A stretch of 64,000 nucleotides of DNA from Acetobacter conturbans (GCF_011516755.1 NZ_WOSY01000004.1:186001-250000); one strand, 5' to 3'; positions 46,045-55,605 are shown, numbered from the stretch's first letter. Notes: generated from the sequence alone by a model not told the origin. Numbers and translations are program-made.

Positions 46045-46881
46045 TCAGGTGCCGTCGAGAATATCGGCAAAACGATCTGGATAGTCGGTCACGACAATAT
46101 CGACCGGCTCATTCAGGAGTTGCTGTGTGGCCTTGCGATTTGTCAGCGGGTCAGGGCTGTTGGCGATGACGGCATCCGCCTCCCGGTGCGCTGCCTGAAA
46201 CAGCATGGATGAGGCGTTTGCTGGCAGATAAAGCGCGTAAGGATGCCGCCCGGCAATCTGTTTGGCTTTGCGCTCGTCGGCGACGGATTTCACCGGAAAC
46301 GCCACGATGATGGCTCTGTCAGCTTCGAGCGCTTCCTGCGCGGCAATCGTGGTGTCGGCAATGAGAACAGCCTGTTTTCTCATATGATTCGTGCGGATGG
46401 ATCGCACAACCGCCGCTGCGGGAACGTCATGTAGGGATAACATCACGAGTTCATGACGTTTACGGGATGACGCAAGGGCATCGCTCAGAAGCACGGGACG
46501 ATCAGTGGAGACGACCAGTTCTCCTGCCGTGTTGCGCGTCACGGCAAGCGAGACCATCGAAGGCAGGTCGGAGGAATCTGCGTTCCCTGCCTGCGAAGGA
46601 ACAGTAGGAATAAAGCTGTTCGTTTCCGGCGCATTGGCGACAGGAAGTGTCTGTGTCGCGGCTTTGCCACTCGCGCAGATGACCAGACCGTGGTGGATGC
46701 GTGTCAGCAGGGCGTCGGCATGTGAGTCACGCCATAGCATTCCCCCGCCAACGCCGACGATGATCGCCAGCGCGACCAGCCCGTTGCGACGGCAGCGCGG
46801 CGTGAGCACTGAACGCCGTCCGGTCTGGCCAGCGTGCTCAAGTCCTCGTTCGTAAGTTCCGTTCAGAGAAGGATCAGGCAT
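46045..46881 (-). CDS. Membrane-anchored, degenerate GDPD-like protein
   Basis: A 278-residue protein read from the ATG at 46881, which overlaps the end of smc by 8 bases. One membrane segment lies at about 34-50 (GLVALAIIVGVGGGML). The rest follows the outline of a glycerophosphodiester phosphodiesterase: LAVTRNTAGELVVSTDRP, an ELVMLSLHDV strand, and the C-terminal VDIVVTDYPDRFADIL, which closely matches the end of that family. The catalytic HRG and the ELD metal site are missing, so it is probably not an active enzyme. The family assignment is by pattern and is moderate. Confidence 0.55.
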   Translation of the reverse strand: MPDPSLNGTYERGLEHAGQTGRRSVLTPRCRRNGLVALAIIVGVGGGMLWRDSHADALLTRIHHGLVICASGKAATQTLPVANAPETNSFIPTVPSQAGNADSSDLPSMVSLAVTRNTAGELVVSTDRPVLLSDALASSRKRHELVMLSLHDVPAAAVVRSIRTNHMRKQAVLIADTTIAAQEALEADRAIIVAFPVKSVADERKAKQIAGRHPYALYLPANASSMLFQAAHREADAVIANSPDPLTNRKATQQLLNEPVDIVVTDYPDRFADILDGT

Positions 46882-49800
46882 GGGCCTCTTCCTTTTTCCT
46901 TTCACCCGCCATCGCGGCGGCCCGCTCAAGATCGACAGACAGCACACGACTGACGCCGCGTTCCTGCATGGTCACGCCGTAAAGCCTGTCCATATGGGCC
47001 ATTGTGAGCTGATGGTGAGTAACCACGAGAAAGCGCGTTCCTGCTTCATTGACCATATCGCCCAGAAGGGCACAGAACCTGCCGACATTGGCGTCGTCAA
47101 GGGGAGCATCGACTTCGTCCAGCACGCAGATCGGCGCCGGATTGCAGCGGAAGACCGCAAAAATAAGAGATAGGGCGGTCAAGGCCTGTTCGCCACCCGA
47201 GAGCAGGGAAAGAGTCGCAAGCTTTTTCCCGGGAGGCTGGGCATAGATTTCCAGACCAGCCTGCAACGGATCATCACTACCGACAAGCCCCAGATGGGCA
47301 CGACCACCCCCGAACATCCGGGCGAACAGGGATTGAAAGTGATGATCGACCTGCGTGAAGACCGCCATCAGGCGCTCGCGGCCTTCCTTGTTCAGTGCCC
47401 CGATGGAGCCGCGCAGACGGGCAATGGCCGCTTCGATTTCCCCATGCTCGCGCCGGATGACCTCGATCTTCTGCCCCGCTTCCTGCGCCTCGATATCGGC
47501 CCGCAGATTGACGGGGCCGAGTTCCTCACGTTCCCGCGCCAAACGTGAAATCTTGCGGCGGAGACTGGTTTCAGCCGATTCCGTGAGGTCGCTGACCGGA
47601 GCGGTGGGTGGGTCAGGCGTTTCGGCAAGAAGCTGGTCGAGAATGGCCCGCGCCTGCTCGCTCTTGCCTTCGCTGCGCAACAGATTTTCCCGTGCGGTCG
47701 CGAGTTCACCTTCGGTGCGCCTCCGGGATTCCTGTGCTTCCCGGAGCCGTGTCTCTCCCGCTTCCCGCGCAGCATTGGCCGCGTTGAATTTTTCTTCGGC
47801 TTCCGCCAGCGCGGACAGGGTACGCTCCCGAAGCTGCTGCGCTTCTGCCGGAAGAGCAACGACCGTCCGATGCTCTTCGGAAACGGTGGCAAGACGCTGT
47901 TCTGCCGCTGTAACTTCCTCTTGCGCGGCAGACTGGCGGCTCGTCCATTCCGTGAGTGAGGCTTTCAGGGCGGTTTCGCGACCAGCAAGCGTCGTCGCTT
48001 CGGCAGCCAGTGCTGCGCGCAGTTCACGAGTCGCCTGCTCTTCCTCACGAAGAGAAGTCACCTTTTCACGCACCGTTTCCAGCGACTGCGCCTGACTGCC
48101 ATCCAATGCGGAAGCAGTCGCGGTCGCTTCCGCGTTGGCCAGTATGGTGACGGCTTCTGCCAGTTCCTCGGAAAGAGCGGACAGTCGTGGTTCCATCGCT
48201 GACAGGTGGCTGCGAACCTCCAGAGCCTGCTCCTGCATCGACCGATGAGCGCCCTCGACACGGCGCATCTCCTGCTCGGCAGCCTCAAGAGCGGTGCGAG
48301 CCGTGGTGGCTGCCTTTTCGGCTTCGGTGACTGTGGTCTCGGCGTCTTTCAGGGAGGCTGTGGCAGCGGCCGGATCGGCGGCCTCACCAAGAGCCACATG
48401 AGCGGCGGTGACGGTTTCCTCGGCGGCGATCCGTTCCGCATCGAGTCGTGCGAGTTCCGGTAGAATGGTGGCAAGACGGGATTCGGCGTTTCCGTGCCGG
48501 GTTTCCGTCTCCTGTAACGCCCGGCGTGCAGCTTCAAGCGCCGTATCGGCCTTGCGGCGCGCCTCGCGAGCCGTGGATTCCGCCAGAGTCGCCTTCTGGT
48601 CCCGAAGCTTGGCGGTTTCGTGAGCAGCACGCAGCGCCTCGGGGTCTGGGAGATCGTTCTGAGCGGCACGGGCCTGGGCGAGGGAGGTCTTCGCCGCTTC
48701 CAGCGCCTGCGCCGCCCGCTCCTGCTGGGGATGAACCGCATCCAGTCTGGCCCGTGCCGAAGCATGGCGGCGGGAGGTTTCGGCTTCGATCGTCCGCGCT
48801 TTGCCGAGGGCGACTTCGACCGTGCCCCGCATGGTGCGGGCAGCCCGCACGGCTTCCGTTGCATCGGCCTGCGCTTTGAATGCGGCCTGCGTCTTCTGCT
48901 CCGCAAGCGGCAGGTCGGCCGCCAGCTCTTCCAGACGCGCCTGCGTTTCGCGCAGGACACGACGCTGGGCGAGGCGCTGTGCCGCTGCACTCGGCTGACC
49001 TGCGGCGATGCGATACCCATCCCACCGCCAGAACGCGCCATCGCGGGTCACAAGGCTCTGTCCGGGGCGCAGACTCTCCACAAGCGCTTCGCCGTCGGCC
49101 ACAGACTCGATCAGCCCGGCCTGACCGAGAGCGCGGTTGAGAACCTCCGGAACAGCGGTCAGGAGGGAGGAAAGATCTCGCGCTCCATCTGGCAATGCGG
49201 GCGCCGAGGCGAGCGGACCAAGCGCACACCATGCCCGTGGCGCGCTTGAGTCAGTCCCGGCATCTGGTGCATCCAGCCCCTCCGACAGCACCGTGGCGAC
49301 GGCGATTTCCAGTCCGTCCGGAATTTCAAGCTGTTCGGCGACGGGTGCGGGTTTTGCGCCATCGGCTTCATCGTCAGCGCCAAGCGCCTGCGCCAGTCCG
49401 TCGATCTGGGCGCGGAGTTGGGTCAGTTCCGCCCGCAGCGTTCCGAGAGCGGCCTCCTGCTCTTTTGCGTCAGCCGTGGTTTTCGTGGCGGTTTCTTCGG
49501 CGTTCGCAAGAGCCGCTTCAGCTTCGTGCAGTCGCTGCTCTTCGCGTGCGCGATCCGATTGGGCCTGTTCGAGAACGGCGTCAGGAACAGCGTTCTTTTC
49601 CGCGATTTCCAGTTCGCGTGAAAAAGTCGCGGCTTCCTGCTCGGCACGGCGCAGGGCGGCTTCTGCGGTCCGGACCGCTTCGGCCGCAGCACTACGGATC
49701 GCATTGTCTTCCTGCGCGCGGCCCCGGGCCTGAACTAGTGCGGCGGCGGCTTCCGCCCGTTCGGATTCGGCGGCTTCCAGTGCCTCCGCTGCTTCGGTGC

Positions 49801-51433
49801 GCTGTGTTTCAGCAGCGGTGAGTGCCGCAGCCAGCGCGGCGCGGCGCTCGTCTGGCACAAGACCGCGTTCCGTTTCCTCCTTGCGGGTGAGCAACGCATC
49901 ACGGTCACGCTTCAGACCGGCGAGTGTCGCAGTGGCCGCTGCGAGAGCCTTTTCCCGCTCGCCATGACGGCTCCGTGCCGTATCAGCCGCATTGCGGGCG
50001 ATGGAGAGTGCAAGCTGGGCATCAGACCGCTTCTGACTCGTGGCCTCCACGGTTTCCCGACAATGGGCGAGGGTGGCTCTGGCGTCGCTTACGGCGTTTT
50101 CAGCGGCTTCGAGGGCCTCATTGGATGGCAGACGGTTGCGAAGAACCGTGAGTTCGGTTTCCAGCGCAGTCTGTGACTGAGCCAGTTTTTCATGACGCGT
50201 CCTCGCGGTCGCAAGGGCTGCCTGAGCCTGTTCGGCGCGGTTGCGGGCAGCAGAAGCCTCCGCCATGCCGCGTTCAAGGGCTTCTCCCGCGTCAGCAAGA
50301 GCCACCTGCAACTGCGCGGTGGAAGTGTCGGCTTCTTCCTGTCGGGTCGGAAGACTGCCAAGGGCGGCCTCAATCTCCGCGCTCTCTTCCTGCAAACGGC
50401 TCAGGCTCGCTGTGGCGTCCTGAAAGCGGGATTGTGCGGCGGCATGGTCGGTCTCGGCCTGCTGCAGACGTTCCGCAACTGCTTCGGCGGCCTGTGCGGC
50501 GCGTCGCTCTTCCAGCGCCACGCCTTCCGAGGCAATGCGCTGGCGCTCCAGTGCCGTGCGGGCGAGTTCGGCGGTTTCCCGAATGGCTGGGAGCGCCTTG
50601 TCTGCTTCATAATCGCTCAGGACAGCCGTTTCAGCGGCTTCTTCGGCAGCGATCAGCGCCTGACGGGCTGTATAGACAGCCTGCTTCGCCCGTTCGACCT
50701 GCTGGCGGGCTCTCGCATGGAGCAAAGCGAGGAGGGATATTTCCGCATCTCGCAGACCGGTGGACAGTTCGCGGTATTTTGCCGCCTGCTCAGACTGGCC
50801 CGTCAGACCTTCCAGTCGGCTTTCAAGTTGCGTGCGCAGATCTTCGGCGCGGGTCAGGTTGGCTTCCGTGGCGCGGAGTTTCAGTTCCGCTTCATGACGA
50901 CGGGCGTGCAGACCGGTGATCCCGGCGGCTTCTTCCAGAATCGTGCGACGCTCTTCCGGGCGGGCGCCCACCAGCATGGCGACGCGCCCCTGACTGACCA
51001 TCGCCGACGACCGCGCCCCCGAGGCCAGATCGGCGAACAGCGTCTGCACATCGCGTCCCCGGATGGCCTTGCCGTTCAGGCGGTAATCGCTGCCTGATCC
51101 GCGTTCGGCCCGCCGTGTGACTTCGAGATCGTCCTGTTCAGCGAAAGGCCCGGGTCCGAGACCCTTTGCATTTTCGAGAACAAGGGTGACGTCAGCAAGG
51201 TTGCGGGCAGGGCGGCTGGTCGTGCCCGCAAAGATGAGATCGTCCATCTCGCCGCCGCGCAGGGAGCGCGCTGACGTCTCGCCCATCGCCCATCGCAGGG
51301 CTTCCACGACATTCGATTTGCCGCATCCGTTCGGCCCGACGATGCCCGTCAGGCCTGGGAGGATATCCACGGCCACAGGGTCCGCGAAGCTCTTGAAGCC
51401 TGCGATGCGTAGCTGGGTGAAGCGTGCGCTCAT
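46874..51433 (-). CDS. smc: Chromosome segregation protein SMC, long-armed
   Basis: A 1519-residue condensin subunit that folds and segregates the chromosome. The N-terminal head has GFKSFADPV and Walker A GPNGCGKSNVVEALRW. The hinge is at about 690-830 (from near GLEIAVATVLSEGLDAP to RDGAFWRWDGYRIAAGQP). The C-terminal head has the signature LSGGEQALTALSLIF and Walker B VLDEVDAPLDDAN. Most bacterial SMCs are 1150-1200 residues; here each coiled-coil arm is about 500 residues instead of about 330. The arms are very rich in Ala and Glu. ScpA and ScpB are not in the window. A GDPD-like gene overlaps the end. Confidence 0.95.
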   Translation of the reverse strand: MSARFTQLRIAGFKSFADPVAVDILPGLTGIVGPNGCGKSNVVEALRWAMGETSARSLRGGEMDDLIFAGTTSRPARNLADVTLVLENAKGLGPGPFAEQDDLEVTRRAERGSGSDYRLNGKAIRGRDVQTLFADLASGARSSAMVSQGRVAMLVGARPEERRTILEEAAGITGLHARRHEAELKLRATEANLTRAEDLRTQLESRLEGLTGQSEQAAKYRELSTGLRDAEISLLALLHARARQQVERAKQAVYTARQALIAAEEAAETAVLSDYEADKALPAIRETAELARTALERQRIASEGVALEERRAAQAAEAVAERLQQAETDHAAAQSRFQDATASLSRLQEESAEIEAALGSLPTRQEEADTSTAQLQVALADAGEALERGMAEASAARNRAEQAQAALATARTRHEKLAQSQTALETELTVLRNRLPSNEALEAAENAVSDARATLAHCRETVEATSQKRSDAQLALSIARNAADTARSRHGEREKALAAATATLAGLKRDRDALLTRKEETERGLVPDERRAALAAALTAAETQRTEAAEALEAAESERAEAAAALVQARGRAQEDNAIRSAAAEAVRTAEAALRRAEQEAATFSRELEIAEKNAVPDAVLEQAQSDRAREEQRLHEAEAALANAEETATKTTADAKEQEAALGTLRAELTQLRAQIDGLAQALGADDEADGAKPAPVAEQLEIPDGLEIAVATVLSEGLDAPDAGTDSSAPRAWCALGPLASAPALPDGARDLSSLLTAVPEVLNRALGQAGLIESVADGEALVESLRPGQSLVTRDGAFWRWDGYRIAAGQPSAAAQRLAQRRVLRETQARLEELAADLPLAEQKTQAAFKAQADATEAVRAARTMRGTVEVALGKARTIEAETSRRHASARARLDAVHPQQERAAQALEAAKTSLAQARAAQNDLPDPEALRAAHETAKLRDQKATLAESTAREARRKADTALEAARRALQETETRHGNAESRLATILPELARLDAERIAAEETVTAAHVALGEAADPAAATASLKDAETTVTEAEKAATTARTALEAAEQEMRRVEGAHRSMQEQALEVRSHLSAMEPRLSALSEELAEAVTILANAEATATASALDGSQAQSLETVREKVTSLREEEQATRELRAALAAEATTLAGRETALKASLTEWTSRQSAAQEEVTAAEQRLATVSEEHRTVVALPAEAQQLRERTLSALAEAEEKFNAANAAREAGETRLREAQESRRRTEGELATARENLLRSEGKSEQARAILDQLLAETPDPPTAPVSDLTESAETSLRRKISRLAREREELGPVNLRADIEAQEAGQKIEVIRREHGEIEAAIARLRGSIGALNKEGRERLMAVFTQVDHHFQSLFARMFGGGRAHLGLVGSDDPLQAGLEIYAQPPGKKLATLSLLSGGEQALTALSLIFAVFRCNPAPICVLDEVDAPLDDANVGRFCALLGDMVNEAGTRFLVVTHHQLTMAHMDRLYGVTMQERGVSRVLSVDLERAAAMAGERKKEEAHA

Positions 51434-51507
51434 GCGGCGGTCAGGGGATACATCCGGTGATCAGACACGTCCGGCCTCGCCGCGATCACGAGGGGCCGGT
51501 ACAGCCT

Positions 51508-52128
51508 TCATCCGCCGGCAGCCGCGACTTTCTGCTCGAAAGCGGCGAAGGTGAGTTCGCCCTGACGATAGACTTCCTTGTTGAAGCGGAAGGTCGGAGT
51601 GCTGTCGATCTTGTATTCCGTCTCGGCCCGCTGCTGCTCGGCGAGAATGGCATTCTGCAGGGCGGTGTCGTTCACCGCCGTATCGAACTCGGCAGGAGAC
51701 ATACCGGCAAGACCCGCCATCTTGCGGAGCTGCTCTTCCGGATTGACGTTCTCGCCATAAGCCCAGCGGTCAAGGTTGGAGAACAGCGACGTCATAAAAG
51801 GCTCGTAACGCTCTTCCGGCAGGCTGCGGGCGACCTGTGCGGCGATCAGGGCGCTGCGGTCGAGAGGGAAATCGCAGAACACATAGCGAATCCGGCCTGT
51901 GTCGATCAGCTTTTTGCGAACCTCGGGAAATATGTCGAGTTCGAAGCGGGCGCAGTGCGGGCAGGTGAAGGAGAACCACTCTTCCACAATCACCTTGGCG
52001 TTCGGATTGCCCATTGCACGAGGCGCGAGACGCGGATCGGCCGAAGCCGCGAAGGCGCGTCCGGCAAGAGCCGGGGCAAGCGCGGCGGGAAGGGAAGCTG
52101 CGAGCAGGGCACGGCGTGTAAGCGACAT
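51508..52128 (-). CDS. DsbA-like thiol oxidoreductase
   Basis: A 206-residue thioredoxin-fold protein with an export signal that includes RR (SLTRRALLAASLP) and ends near AFA. The active site CPHC is at 56-59 in WFSFTCPHCARFE, as in E. coli DsbA, and the cis-Pro loop is DSTPTFRFNKE. It oxidises or isomerises disulfides in periplasmic proteins; the arrangement is closest to the DsbA/DsbG-like group of alphaproteobacteria. It lies 74 bases before smc on the same strand, and transcription into smc is possible. Confidence 0.88.
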   Translation of the reverse strand: MSLTRRALLAASLPAALAPALAGRAFAASADPRLAPRAMGNPNAKVIVEEWFSFTCPHCARFELDIFPEVRKKLIDTGRIRYVFCDFPLDRSALIAAQVARSLPEERYEPFMTSLFSNLDRWAYGENVNPEEQLRKMAGLAGMSPAEFDTAVNDTALQNAILAEQQRAETEYKIDSTPTFRFNKEVYRQGELTFAAFEQKVAAAGG

Positions 52129-52322
52129 GACGAGGAACTCCGCAAGGTTAAGCCACGCTGGAAAAAGTCGCAGCGGTCATGACCGGTCCCGCACGCAACC
52201 GTCAAGCCCGGATGCGTCGTTTCGGAGCAGGTTCCTTGAGCGTTCTGGTTTTTGCCATGATCTTGGGGCACACTCCTGTCAGGCCCGAAGGCCGGGTCTG
52301 ACTTCTGTGGAATGGCGTTTCG

Positions 52323-52703
52323 ATGAAAAAAATACTCTCTCTTTCTCTGGCCGCAGCGATGACGCTGGGTTCGGTACCCATGGCCCACGCAGAACCCGGC
52401 GGCTGCCTGAAATATGGAACGGCGGGTGCTGTGGGTGGTCATGTTGCCAATCACCACGCTGTTCTCGGAGCATTCGGCGGCTGTGTGACCGGCATGTATG
52501 TGCGCCACAGATACCGCAAGGAAGCGCGTGCGAAGGCCGTGCTTTATGACAAGGAGCATCCGGGCGCTAAGGGAACCTACGCCGAGAAGGCGACGGCTTA
52601 CGACGTCGAGCATTCCACGCAGCCGGGCACGATGAACTCGTCATCAGCACCCCAGCAGAGTGGTGCCCCGGCGGTTCCGGCGCAGTCTGGCGCTCAGATG
52701 TAA
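52323..52703 (+). CDS. Exported protein with Gly-rich hydrophobic segment
   Basis: A 126-residue protein with a clear signal peptide (cleavage at AHA, about residue 23). A Gly/Ala segment, GTAGAVGGHVANHHAVLGAF, resembles a glycine zipper and may sit in the membrane. It has two Cys and is followed by a basic, Lys/Glu-rich stretch and a Ser/Pro/Gln-rich tail. This layout recalls small glycine-zipper envelope proteins, but no specific family is recognised. It is monocistronic with a strong terminator. Confidence 0.6.
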   Translation: MKKILSLSLAAAMTLGSVPMAHAEPGGCLKYGTAGAVGGHVANHHAVLGAFGGCVTGMYVRHRYRKEARAKAVLYDKEHPGAKGTYAEKATAYDVEHSTQPGTMNSSSAPQQSGAPAVPAQSGAQM

Positions 52704-52712
52704 AGATGATGT

Positions 52713-52747
52713 CCGCGTGCCCGACTTCGGTCGGCACGCGGCGTTTT
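52713..52747 (+). terminator. Terminator with TTCG tetraloop
   Basis: CCGCGTGC and CACGCGG arms with inner CGAC/GTCG close on a TTCG loop, one bulged base, and a T run follows. The tetraloop is an extra-stable type. It ends the small exported protein gene. Confidence 0.85.
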
Positions 52748-52753
52748 CCGTCT

Positions 52754-53830
52754 TTATGAGGGTGCGGCGATAGTCCCGTCTGGCGACTGGATGGCATGTC
52801 GCTGGCCGTTCGGATCAGTCACTGTTGCGCGGGGCTGATCGAGATAGTCCGGCCCAAGCGGCACCTTGCCGTACCCCCCCGGAATGTCGAGCACATAGGT
52901 TGGCCAGGCGAGACCTGTGACCCGCCCCCGCAGACTGGCGAGCAAGGCCTGACCTTCCTCGATCGGCACATGAAAACGTGCGGTGCCCGGTGCAGCGTCG
53001 AGCTGATGCAGATAATAAGGTTTCACCTGATTTTCGACCATCGCCCGGAACAGCCCTTCCAGAGCTGGCGCGCTGTCGTTCACCCCACGTAACAGCACCG
53101 ACTGGCCCAGAACCGGAATGCCACAGCGCTGAATTTTCTTCAGGGACGCGCGGGCTTCAGGGCTGAATTCCCGCTCATGATTTGCATGAACCACCAGCCA
53201 GACGGCCTTTTCCGAATCCATCGCCGCAACAAGCTCGTCCGTAATCTTTTCCGGTGCCGCGACAGGAACCCGCGTGTGGATGCGCAGGGTCGTGACGTGT
53301 GGAATGGCGGCCAGTTCATGCATGATATGGTCGAGCCGTCGTGCGGACAGCATCAGCGGGTCACCGCCGGTGAGGATGACTTCACGGATGGCGGGATGCG
53401 CGCGCAGCCACGAAAAGGCCCGTTCCAGCGCGGCCTCGTCGAGGAGACCACCGTCGGGTCCAACATGCTCACGGCGGAAACAGAACCGGCAGTAAAGCGG
53501 ACAGATCAGCAGCGGCTTGAGCAAGGCGCGGTCGGCATAGCGATGGACAATGCCCGGCACCGGCGACAGCGCATCGTCTCCAATGGGGTCCGCCAGTTCA
53601 TGCGATGCCGTGATAAGCTCTTCGGGTGAGGGAATGACCTGACGGCCGATGGGATCGTCAGGATTTTCGATCAGTGACCGAAACGCCGGAGGAATGGCGG
53701 TAGCATAACGTTCTTCCACCTTCGCGATTTCTGGCAGGCTGGCGGCATCGACAAGTCCCGCCTCCAGAAGCTCCTGAGGAGTGCGCAACGTGCGTGAGGA
53801 AGCCGGTGAAGGGGCGGGGCAGGAAGGCAT
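52754..53830 (-). CDS. epmB: EF-P lysine 2,3-aminomutase
   Basis: A 358-residue radical SAM enzyme of the KamA branch. The cluster-binding motif is C110-x3-C114-x2-C117 in ICPLYCRFCFRREHVG. It also has EVILTGGDPLMLS, RIHTRVPVAAPEKI and QSVLLRGVNDSAPAL. EpmB converts lysine to (R)-beta-lysine used to modify elongation factor P. The divergent epmA gene 92 bases away supports this over ordinary lysine 2,3-aminomutase. The length agrees with EpmB. The start at 53830 is the only one near a reasonable site. Confidence 0.93.
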   Translation of the reverse strand: MPSCPAPSPASSRTLRTPQELLEAGLVDAASLPEIAKVEERYATAIPPAFRSLIENPDDPIGRQVIPSPEELITASHELADPIGDDALSPVPGIVHRYADRALLKPLLICPLYCRFCFRREHVGPDGGLLDEAALERAFSWLRAHPAIREVILTGGDPLMLSARRLDHIMHELAAIPHVTTLRIHTRVPVAAPEKITDELVAAMDSEKAVWLVVHANHEREFSPEARASLKKIQRCGIPVLGQSVLLRGVNDSAPALEGLFRAMVENQVKPYYLHQLDAAPGTARFHVPIEEGQALLASLRGRVTGLAWPTYVLDIPGGYGKVPLGPDYLDQPRATVTDPNGQRHAIQSPDGTIAAPS

Positions 53831-53921
53831 GACTGGCTTCTACTGTTTCAGCATCGTGGGAAGCAACTTGCGGGTGGGAAAAGAGCGCGGCACTTCTGGG
53901 TAGATCATAGGGAAATGAGGC

Positions 53922-54935
53922 GTGAGCATGGGCGGGCACAGGACGGGAGAGGCTGACACGGCGCGGATTGCGGAGCGACTGCCGTTGTTGCGTCGTCGGG
54001 CCCTGATGGTTCAGGCTACCCGGGCCTTTTTCGATGCGCGCGGTTATCTGGAGGTGGAAACGCCCTACGCCGTGCCGACGCCGGGAGAGGAAGTTCATCT
54101 GCATGTCTTCGCGACCGAACGCGAGACACCGGCAGGCGAAACCGAGCGGCTGTTCCTCCACACCAGTCCCGAATTTGCGATGAAACGCATTGTCGCCGCG
54201 ACGAAAGAAAAAGTGTTTCAGATGGCCCGGGTCTGGCGAAACGGTGAGGGCAGCGCGCTTCATGCTCCGGAATTCACCATGCTGGAATGGTACCGTCCCG
54301 GTGCCGATCTCTCGGATCTGATGGATGAGACCGAAACCTTCGTGCGTCGTCTGCTGCCACCCGTCATCCATCGGGAGGGGAGGGCCATTCCTCTCGACGG
54401 TCCGTTTGAACGACTGACGGTGGCGGAAGCGTTTACGCGATATGTCGGTGCGGACGTTCTGGCGACAGAGGGGGATGCGGATGCACTGGCGCATCAGGCA
54501 GGCTGTGGGCGGCGAGCAGGCGAGGCGTGGGAAGACCTCTTTTTCCGTTTGCTACTGGAGCGGGTCGAGCCCGAAATTGGTCGCGAAAGACCGTGTTTTC
54601 TCACGCACTGGCCCGCCAGTCAGGCAGCTCTGGCGCGGACATGCTCAGATGACCCACGGGTGGCACTGCGTTTCGAGCTTTATCTCGGAGGTGTTGAACT
54701 CGCCAATGCGTTCGAGGAGCTGTCCGATAGCGCCGAGCAACGCACGCGCTTCGAACTGGACCGGCAGCGTCGTGCGACACTTTACCCCGACCGTCCGGGC
54801 TGGCCGATGGACGAACGGCTGCTTCAAGCGTTACCTGATCTGCCTCCCACGTCCGGGATTGCTCTCGGATTTGACCGGCTGGTCATGCTGGCCACAGCAA
54901 CTCCCCGTTTGTCGGATGTGTTGTGGCTAGGTTGA
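53922..54935 (+). CDS. epmA: EF-P beta-lysylation ligase (GenX/PoxA type)
   Basis: A 337-residue lysyl-tRNA-synthetase-like enzyme that lacks the anticodon-binding domain. Class II motifs are LFLHTSPEFAMKRIVAA, FQMARVWRNGEGSALHAPEF and GIALGFDRLVML; GVELANAFEELSD sits before motif 3. It attaches (R)-beta-lysine to a Lys of elongation factor P so that ribosomes can read polyproline runs. The start carries GTG at 53922 after a weak site; the next Met is 3 codons on. It is divergent from epmB, the enzyme that supplies its substrate. Confidence 0.94.
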   Translation: MSMGGHRTGEADTARIAERLPLLRRRALMVQATRAFFDARGYLEVETPYAVPTPGEEVHLHVFATERETPAGETERLFLHTSPEFAMKRIVAATKEKVFQMARVWRNGEGSALHAPEFTMLEWYRPGADLSDLMDETETFVRRLLPPVIHREGRAIPLDGPFERLTVAEAFTRYVGADVLATEGDADALAHQAGCGRRAGEAWEDLFFRLLLERVEPEIGRERPCFLTHWPASQAALARTCSDDPRVALRFELYLGGVELANAFEELSDSAEQRTRFELDRQRRATLYPDRPGWPMDERLLQALPDLPPTSGIALGFDRLVMLATATPRLSDVLWLG

Positions 54936-55017
54936 TTTCATGGCGAAACGAAACGATGTCGGTGACAGATGCTCCGACTGGCGCATAAGATCGCGCAGGG
55001 GTTTTGAGGATATTGTC

Positions 55018-55461
55018 ATGATTAACAAACGTATCTGGCCGGTTGTGGCGCTGGCGGCTCTGACGGCCTGCTCCGGACCCACCAAAGAGCAGCGTCGCCA
55101 GCTCGATTCTCTGGTTGGCAAGACCGAAGTGGATGTGGTGCGTACATTTGGCGTCCCCACCCGGACCTATCAGGCTCAGGGCCATGTTTTCCTAGCCTAC
55201 ATCGATAACCAGACCTCCTACACCCCCGGTTCCATGGGCTGGGGCTGGGGTTGGGATGGCTGGGGCGGCGGCTGGGGCGGTGGCGGCATGGGCATGGGCG
55301 GCTGGGGCGGCGGCTGGGGAGGTGGTCCCGGCGGCTGGGGTGGAGGCTGGGGCGGCGGCGGCGGTTTCCCGCCCAGCTATTACAGCACCGTTTGCCAGAC
55401 CACCTTCGAGTTCGTCGGCGGCCTTGTCACAGGCTGGACCATGCGGGGTGATGGCTGCTGA
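55018..55461 (+). CDS. Gly/Trp-rich lipoprotein
   Basis: A 147-residue lipoprotein with the lipobox LAALTACSGP (lipid Cys about residue 18). An N-terminal part (about 25-68), LVGKTEVDVVRTFGVPTRTY, resembles the SmpA/BamE-like segment of some small envelope lipoproteins. A Gly/Trp-rich repeat run (about 73-116, built of GGWGGGW and GGG units) is followed by a C-terminal CQTTFEFVGGLVTGW and a final GDGC, so Cys residues could pair across the domain. The ATG at 55018 has GAGGA upstream. It is unlike its neighbours and has no known function. Confidence 0.7.
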   Translation: MINKRIWPVVALAALTACSGPTKEQRRQLDSLVGKTEVDVVRTFGVPTRTYQAQGHVFLAYIDNQTSYTPGSMGWGWGWDGWGGGWGGGGMGMGGWGGGWGGGPGGWGGGWGGGGGFPPSYYSTVCQTTFEFVGGLVTGWTMRGDGC

Positions 55462-55501
55462 TTCCCGCGCCATTTCAAAAGGCTGCGGGAAAGGGTAAGT
55501 C

Positions 55502-55521
55502 ATCCCGGAGGGAACCGGGAT
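55502..55521 (+). terminator. Hairpin between two lipoprotein genes
   Basis: ATCCCGG pairs perfectly with CCGGGAT around a 6-base loop, followed by TTTACAT. The T run is short, so it may be a weak terminator. Confidence 0.5.
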
Positions 55522-55605
55522 TTACATATGTGAAACCCGGTCGCCCTAGATATGCATGATGGCTGTCCGCAAAGGCAGCGCAAGGATTCGGGACGGGAGA
55601 TCAGG

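Noticed and set aside
55220..55370. A GGC/TGG-rich DNA stretch that looks like a tandem repeat or CRISPR-like array.
   Set aside because: It is coding sequence for the Gly/Trp run of a lipoprotein; units vary in length and there are no unique spacers.
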